DNA of 8,717 nt, from NCBI GenBank assembly GCA_903903935.1, contig CAIVAX010000511.1, forward strand, positions 1-8,717, written 5' to 3'. Under the pieces are notes generated by a model. The model was not told where the DNA came from. It made no database searches and saw only the letters and a list, made by a program, of their open reading frames with translations. The position numbers and the translations under genes are program-made. Below are positions 6,310 to 8,717 of this stretch, piece after piece (the stretch's first letter is position 1; every line of letters starts with the position of its first letter). Source of the stretch: an uncultured Hyphomicrobiales bacterium (GTDB lineage Bacteria; Pseudomonadota; Alphaproteobacteria; Rhizobiales; Beijerinckiaceae).

Positions 6310-7392
6310 TTACATGCGCCCCGCTGCCCAATCGTCTGATTTGGTGCCAATCAAAGTGGTGAGTGATGTCGCACCAGTTTTATTCAGCGTTTGGATCAGA
6401 TCTTGTTTAATGTCCTGCACCAATTGCGGCCCTAAAAACACCAAGGCTGAATAGATTTGCAGCAGGCTGGCCCCAGCTTCCATTTTGGCGCGCGCGCTGG
6501 CCCCATCTTCTATGCCGCCAGCGCCAATCAATGGAAATTGCCGATCAATGCGCTGATAGACCTGCGCCAAAGTCTGCGTTGAGAGCTGGAACAGCGGGCG
6601 GCCAGACAACCCGCCCATTTCGTCGCGATGGGCTGAGCGCAAATGAGCCGGGCGTGAGATGGTTGTATTGGAAATGATCATGCCATCAATTTTGCGCTGG
6701 CGAACAACCGTCACAAGATCATCCAGATCCTCTGGGCTGAGATCGGGTGCAATTTTGAGCAGCACGGGTTTGCGCCCAAACTGCAGGCTTAACTCATCAC
6801 GCGCATCCAGCACACGCGCCAGCAGATCATCAAGGGCTGCGGCATGTTGCAGATCGCGCAGGCCGGGCGTATTGGGCGAAGAAATATTGATGGTGAAATA
6901 AGTGGCCAGATCGGCAAAGGCGCGAACCCCCGCAACATAATCAGCGGTGCGATCACTCGCATCCTTATTGGCTCCCACATTAATGCCCACCACACCCGCT
7001 TTGTGCGCTCTGGCGCTCAAGCGCGCATGCACAGCCTGATGGCCCTGACTGTTGAAGCCAAAGCGATTGATCACACCCTGATCTTCGGGCAAGCGAAACA
7101 AACGCGGCTTGGGATTGCCCGGCTGCGGGCGCGGGGTAATCGTGCCCACTTCAGTAAAGCCAAAACCCATTTGCAACAGCTGGTCCGGCACCTCGCCATG
7201 CTTGTCAAAGCCAGCTGCCATGCCAATGGGATTAGCAAAGTGCAATCCAAACGCCTCAACTCCCAAACGTGGGTCATCTGGCGCTGCTTGAAGAGGGGGG
7301 AGAAAGCGCAAGGCTTTGATCGTTGCGCCATGTGCTAATTCTGGATCCAGCCCCATCAGAACGGGGCGGGCCAGAGTGAACAACAGGCTCAT
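6310..7392 (-). CDS. pyrD: Dihydroorotate dehydrogenase (quinone), class 2
   Basis: A 360-residue FMN enzyme that oxidises dihydroorotate to orotate with quinone at the inner membrane, the fourth step of pyrimidine synthesis. The N-terminal amphipathic segment (MSLLFTLARPVLMGLDPE) is the class 2 membrane/quinone-binding extension. Conserved blocks: NPIGMAAGFDKHGE (54-67), FTEVGTITPRPQPGNPKPR (79-97), the catalytic loop NISSPNTPGLR (169-179) in which Ser172 aligns with the catalytic base Ser175 of the E. coli enzyme, KIAPDLS (213-219), SNTT (241-244), GGLSGRPL (260-267) and the FMN-phosphate loop IGAGGIEDG (289-297). Length is normal and no key residue is missing. The ATG overlaps the stop of the DUF952 gene as ATGA and lacks a strong ribosome site, so translation is probably coupled to that gene. 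Confidence 0.97.
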   Translation of the reverse strand: MSLLFTLARPVLMGLDPELAHGATIKALRFLPPLQAAPDDPRLGVEAFGLHFANPIGMAAGFDKHGEVPDQLLQMGFGFTEVGTITPRPQPGNPKPRLFRLPEDQGVINRFGFNSQGHQAVHARLSARAHKAGVVGINVGANKDASDRTADYVAGVRAFADLATYFTINISSPNTPGLRDLQHAAALDDLLARVLDARDELSLQFGRKPVLLKIAPDLSPEDLDDLVTVVRQRKIDGMIISNTTISRPAHLRSAHRDEMGGLSGRPLFQLSTQTLAQVYQRIDRQFPLIGAGGIEDGASARAKMEAGASLLQIYSALVFLGPQLVQDIKQDLIQTLNKTGATSLTTLIGTKSDDWAAGRM

Positions 7393-7733
7393 GTCAGCAA
7401 TCCATCAAAATCATGGCTGCCATCAGCACGCAGTGGGATGTCTTTGGCCCAAGCGGCCTGTTTTGTGGCCAAGGCTGAATAAAGATGTGGAAAAAGGGCG
7501 CCGCCGCGCGAGGGCTCCCATTTGAGCTGCGGGCCTAACAGCTCAGCTTCAATGGCAATGAGCAAGAGATCGCTCTGATGGGCAAAATGCTTGGAGGCTG
7601 TTTCGCGGACCTGCTCGCTGGTCGAAAAATGGATGAAATCATCAGCAAGATCAACGGGAGCGCCATCAAACTGGCCCTTGGCGAGGGCCTCTGCCCAAAG
7701 CGATTTGGGGGCGATTTTGTAAATTAAGGTCAA
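7389..7733 (-). CDS. DUF952 family protein
   Basis: A 114-residue soluble protein. Family marks are an N-terminal TLIYKI strand, LADDFIHFST (residues 29-38) and LKWEPSRGGALFPHLYSAL (70-88), with a Trp/Glu/Arg and a Pro-His-Leu-Tyr motif. Function is unknown. From memory, the family groups with the ADP-ribosyltransferase-like fold, which would make the His and Glu/Arg motifs candidate NAD-binding residues, but this is not proven. The start is placed at TTG (7731-7733): it gives the usual family N-terminus (M)TLIYKI and lies 8 nt after a strong AGGAG. An upstream TTG at 7751 would add six residues but lies before that ribosome site. The gene overlaps pyrD by 4 nt (ATGA), a pairing I recall as common in alphaproteobacteria. 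Confidence 0.85.
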   Translation of the reverse strand: MTLIYKIAPKSLWAEALAKGQFDGAPVDLADDFIHFSTSEQVRETASKHFAHQSDLLLIAIEAELLGPQLKWEPSRGGALFPHLYSALATKQAAWAKDIPLRADGSHDFDGLLT

Positions 7734-7741
7734 ACCACGCA

Positions 7742-7746
7742 CTCCT
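7742..7746 (-). promoter_or_regulatory. Ribosome binding site deciding the DUF952 TTG start
   Basis: Read on the minus strand this is AGGAG, 8 nt before TTG at 7733. It lies inside the longer open frame that begins at 7751, so that longer start is unlikely to be used. Confidence 0.65.
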
Positions 7747-7828
7747 GCCAATGAGCCATTTTGCTCAGAACGGGCTGCAACCTAATCGCCACAGGGCAGG
7801 GCGACAAGTCAGGCCTGATCTTGCAGCT

Positions 7829-7857
7829 TTGATTAAAAAGGTATATTTACCTAAATA
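7829..7857 (+). promoter_or_regulatory. Putative promoter and operator of the S24 regulator gene
   Basis: TTGATT (7829-7834), a 17-nt spacer and TAAATA (7852-7857) resemble a sigma-70 promoter. A perfect inverted repeat AGGTA-TATT-TACCT (7839-7852) sits in the spacer and touches the -10 element, where a bound repressor would block RNA polymerase. Transcription would start near 7864, leaving about 22 nt of leader before ATG at 7886. This arrangement fits autorepression by the gene's own product (inference). Confidence 0.45.
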
Positions 7858-7885
7858 GGAAGAATATCTGGATTTGCGAGGGACC

Positions 7886-8548
7886 ATGTCCGACAAGCTT
7901 CATCATACTGCTGCGGGTTCATTGACGCATGAGCAGGTCTGGAATGCCATTGATGCTTTGGCCGCGCGGCATGATTTGACTCCGTCCGGTTTGGCGAAAA
8001 AAGGCGGGCTCGATCCCACCACTTTCAATAAATCCAAACGCATGTCGTCTGATCAGCGCCAGCGTTGGCCGTCCACCGAATCCATTGCCAAAGTGCTTGA
8101 TGCCACTGGCTCGTCACTCGATGAATTTCTCGGTCTTTTGCTGTCGGGCGAACCGGCTGCGCGCCGGCGCATTCCCCTCATTGGTTTGGCGCAGGCGGGG
8201 TCTGGCGGCTTTTTTGATGATGGCGGCTATCCTGCCGGTTCAGGCTGGGATGAAGTGAGTTTCCCCGATGTGCAGGATGAGCATGCCTATGCTCTGGAAA
8301 TTTCGGGCGAGTCCATGCTGCCGCTCTTTCGCGATGGCGATGTGATCATTGTCTCGCCAGCCGCCGCTGTGCGCCGCGGCGATCGTGTCGTTGTCAAAAC
8401 AATGGAGGGCGAGGTGCTCGCCAAGGAATTAAAGCGCCGCACGGCGCGCACCATTGAGCTCAAATCACTCAATCCGGACCATGAAGATCGCGTGTTTAAT
8501 GAAGATCAGATTGCCTGGATGGCGCGCATTATGTGGTCGAGTCAGTAA
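7886..8548 (+). CDS. LexA/CI-like transcriptional repressor, HTH + S24 peptidase domain
   Basis: A 220-residue regulator. An N-terminal helix-turn-helix region (residues ~12-85, with LTPSGLAKKGGLDPTTFNKS as the likely HTH core) is joined to a C-terminal S24 domain (~96-218). The self-cleavage residues are present: Ser143 in GESMLPLFRDGD, Lys180 in LAKELKRR (37 residues apart, as for Ser119 and Lys156 of E. coli LexA) and an Ala104-Gly105 candidate cleavage bond in GLAQAGSGG. It may therefore be inactivated by RecA-stimulated or spontaneous self-cleavage, but it is not LexA itself, because the DNA-binding part lacks the LexA winged-helix sequence. ATG at 7886 is preferred: GAGGG lies 3 nt before it and the putative promoter leaves a sensible leader. 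TTG at 7874 (four more residues) is the alternative. Its 3' end overlaps the opposite-strand permease gene by 20 nt. Its targets are unknown. Confidence 0.87.
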   Translation: MSDKLHHTAAGSLTHEQVWNAIDALAARHDLTPSGLAKKGGLDPTTFNKSKRMSSDQRQRWPSTESIAKVLDATGSSLDEFLGLLLSGEPAARRRIPLIGLAQAGSGGFFDDGGYPAGSGWDEVSFPDVQDEHAYALEISGESMLPLFRDGDVIIVSPAAAVRRGDRVVVKTMEGEVLAKELKRRTARTIELKSLNPDHEDRVFNEDQIAWMARIMWSSQ

Positions 8549-8717
8549 GCAGCCAAAGGCCGCGCAACACATAGATGAGGCTGAGAGCCCAGATTAAAAA
8601 CCGCGTGCCTTTGCGAAAATTGGCATCGCTCATGCGATTGAGCACACCCGCCGCTGCTGATCCGCCAGCAAAGGTGATCACAATATAGATAATGAGCATT
8701 GACCAGGGGATATATTC
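8529..8717 (-). CDS. TSUP (TauE/SafE-like) membrane permease, C-terminal fragment
   Basis: The last 62 residues of a membrane protein whose start lies beyond the right edge; the frame is open to base 8717. Two hydrophobic segments are visible (WSMLIIYIVITFAGGSAAAGVL and TRFLIWALSLIYVLRGLWLL), separated by LNRMSDANFRKG. The pattern of a Gly-rich helix end, a short basic loop with [IL]-x-[DE]-x-x-[FL]-R, and a final helix ending GL-x-L-L is how TauE/SafE-type transporters finish; they export sulfite, sulfoacetate or other organosulfur anions. The stop TAA is read from TTA at 8529-8531, inside the convergent S24 gene. Substrate cannot be judged from this fragment, and another polytopic family is possible. 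Confidence 0.65.
   Translation of the reverse strand, partial: EYIPWSMLIIYIVITFAGGSAAAGVLNRMSDANFRKGTRFLIWALSLIYVLRGLWLLTDSTT

Larger units (their letters stand above)
7734..7885. promoter_or_regulatory. Divergent promoter region between DUF952-pyrD and the S24 regulator
   Basis: These 152 nt serve two divergent units. They contain the 10-bp palindrome TCAGGCCTGA (7809-7818), a 7-bp inverted repeat GCTGCAA (7774-7780)/TTGCAGC (7821-7827) around 40 nt, and the AGGTA/TACCT dyad described separately. A weak minus-strand promoter for DUF952-pyrD may be TTGTCG (from 7802-7807), a 17-nt spacer and TAGGTT (from 7779-7784). It matches consensus poorly. Confidence 0.5.

Noticed and set aside
6844..7338. 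Plus-strand open frame of 164 codons opposite pyrD
   Set aside because: pyrD is beyond doubt on the minus strand, and the antisense product has no domain.

Overview
The window looks like chromosomal core DNA of an alphaproteobacterium, most likely from the Caulobacterales/Hyphomonadaceae/Maricaulales side. The pointers are a PodJ-like coiled-coil/TM/Sel1 protein, a DUF952-pyrD (class 2) pair with a 4-nt overlap, an S24 regulator of the type common in that class, and a COG4976-type TPR methyltransferase. This placement rests on protein resemblance read by eye, not on a search. I see no rRNA, tRNA, CRISPR array, insertion sequence or phage module, and coding density is very high.

Layout from left to right. 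(1) The C-terminal ~897 residues of a PodJ-like polarity protein (+), whose frame is open through the left edge. (2) A minus-strand pair made of a divergent sodium:solute symporter (SSS)-family membrane protein followed 5 nt later by a TPR-containing SAM methyltransferase. Their order of transcription is symporter then methyltransferase, ending back-to-back with the PodJ-like gene. (3) A 161-nt divergent promoter region with a perfect 7-bp-arm dyad, then a NarL/FixJ-type response regulator (+). (4) A minus-strand pair of a DUF952 protein and dihydroorotate dehydrogenase (pyrD), convergent with the response regulator across only 22 nt. (5) A 152-nt divergent region with stacked palindromes, then a LexA/CI-like HTH plus S24 self-cleaving repressor (+). 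(6) The C-terminal end of a TSUP (TauE/SafE-like) permease (-), which overlaps the repressor gene tail-to-tail by 20 nt.

How they may work together. pyrD supplies the fourth step of pyrimidine synthesis and is probably translated by coupling to the DUF952 gene. The SSS-like protein and the divergent response regulator recall the CrbS/CrbR acetate-sensing pair. Here, however, the SSS protein has no kinase domain, its Na2 sodium site looks degenerate, and no kinase lies in the window. A sensor or regulator role for the transporter-like protein is therefore a hypothesis worth testing. The S24 repressor probably controls itself, because a dyad lies exactly between its putative -35 and -10 elements. 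No wholly new system is evident. The best leads are the symporter-like protein/methyltransferase/response-regulator locus and the two candidate operators.
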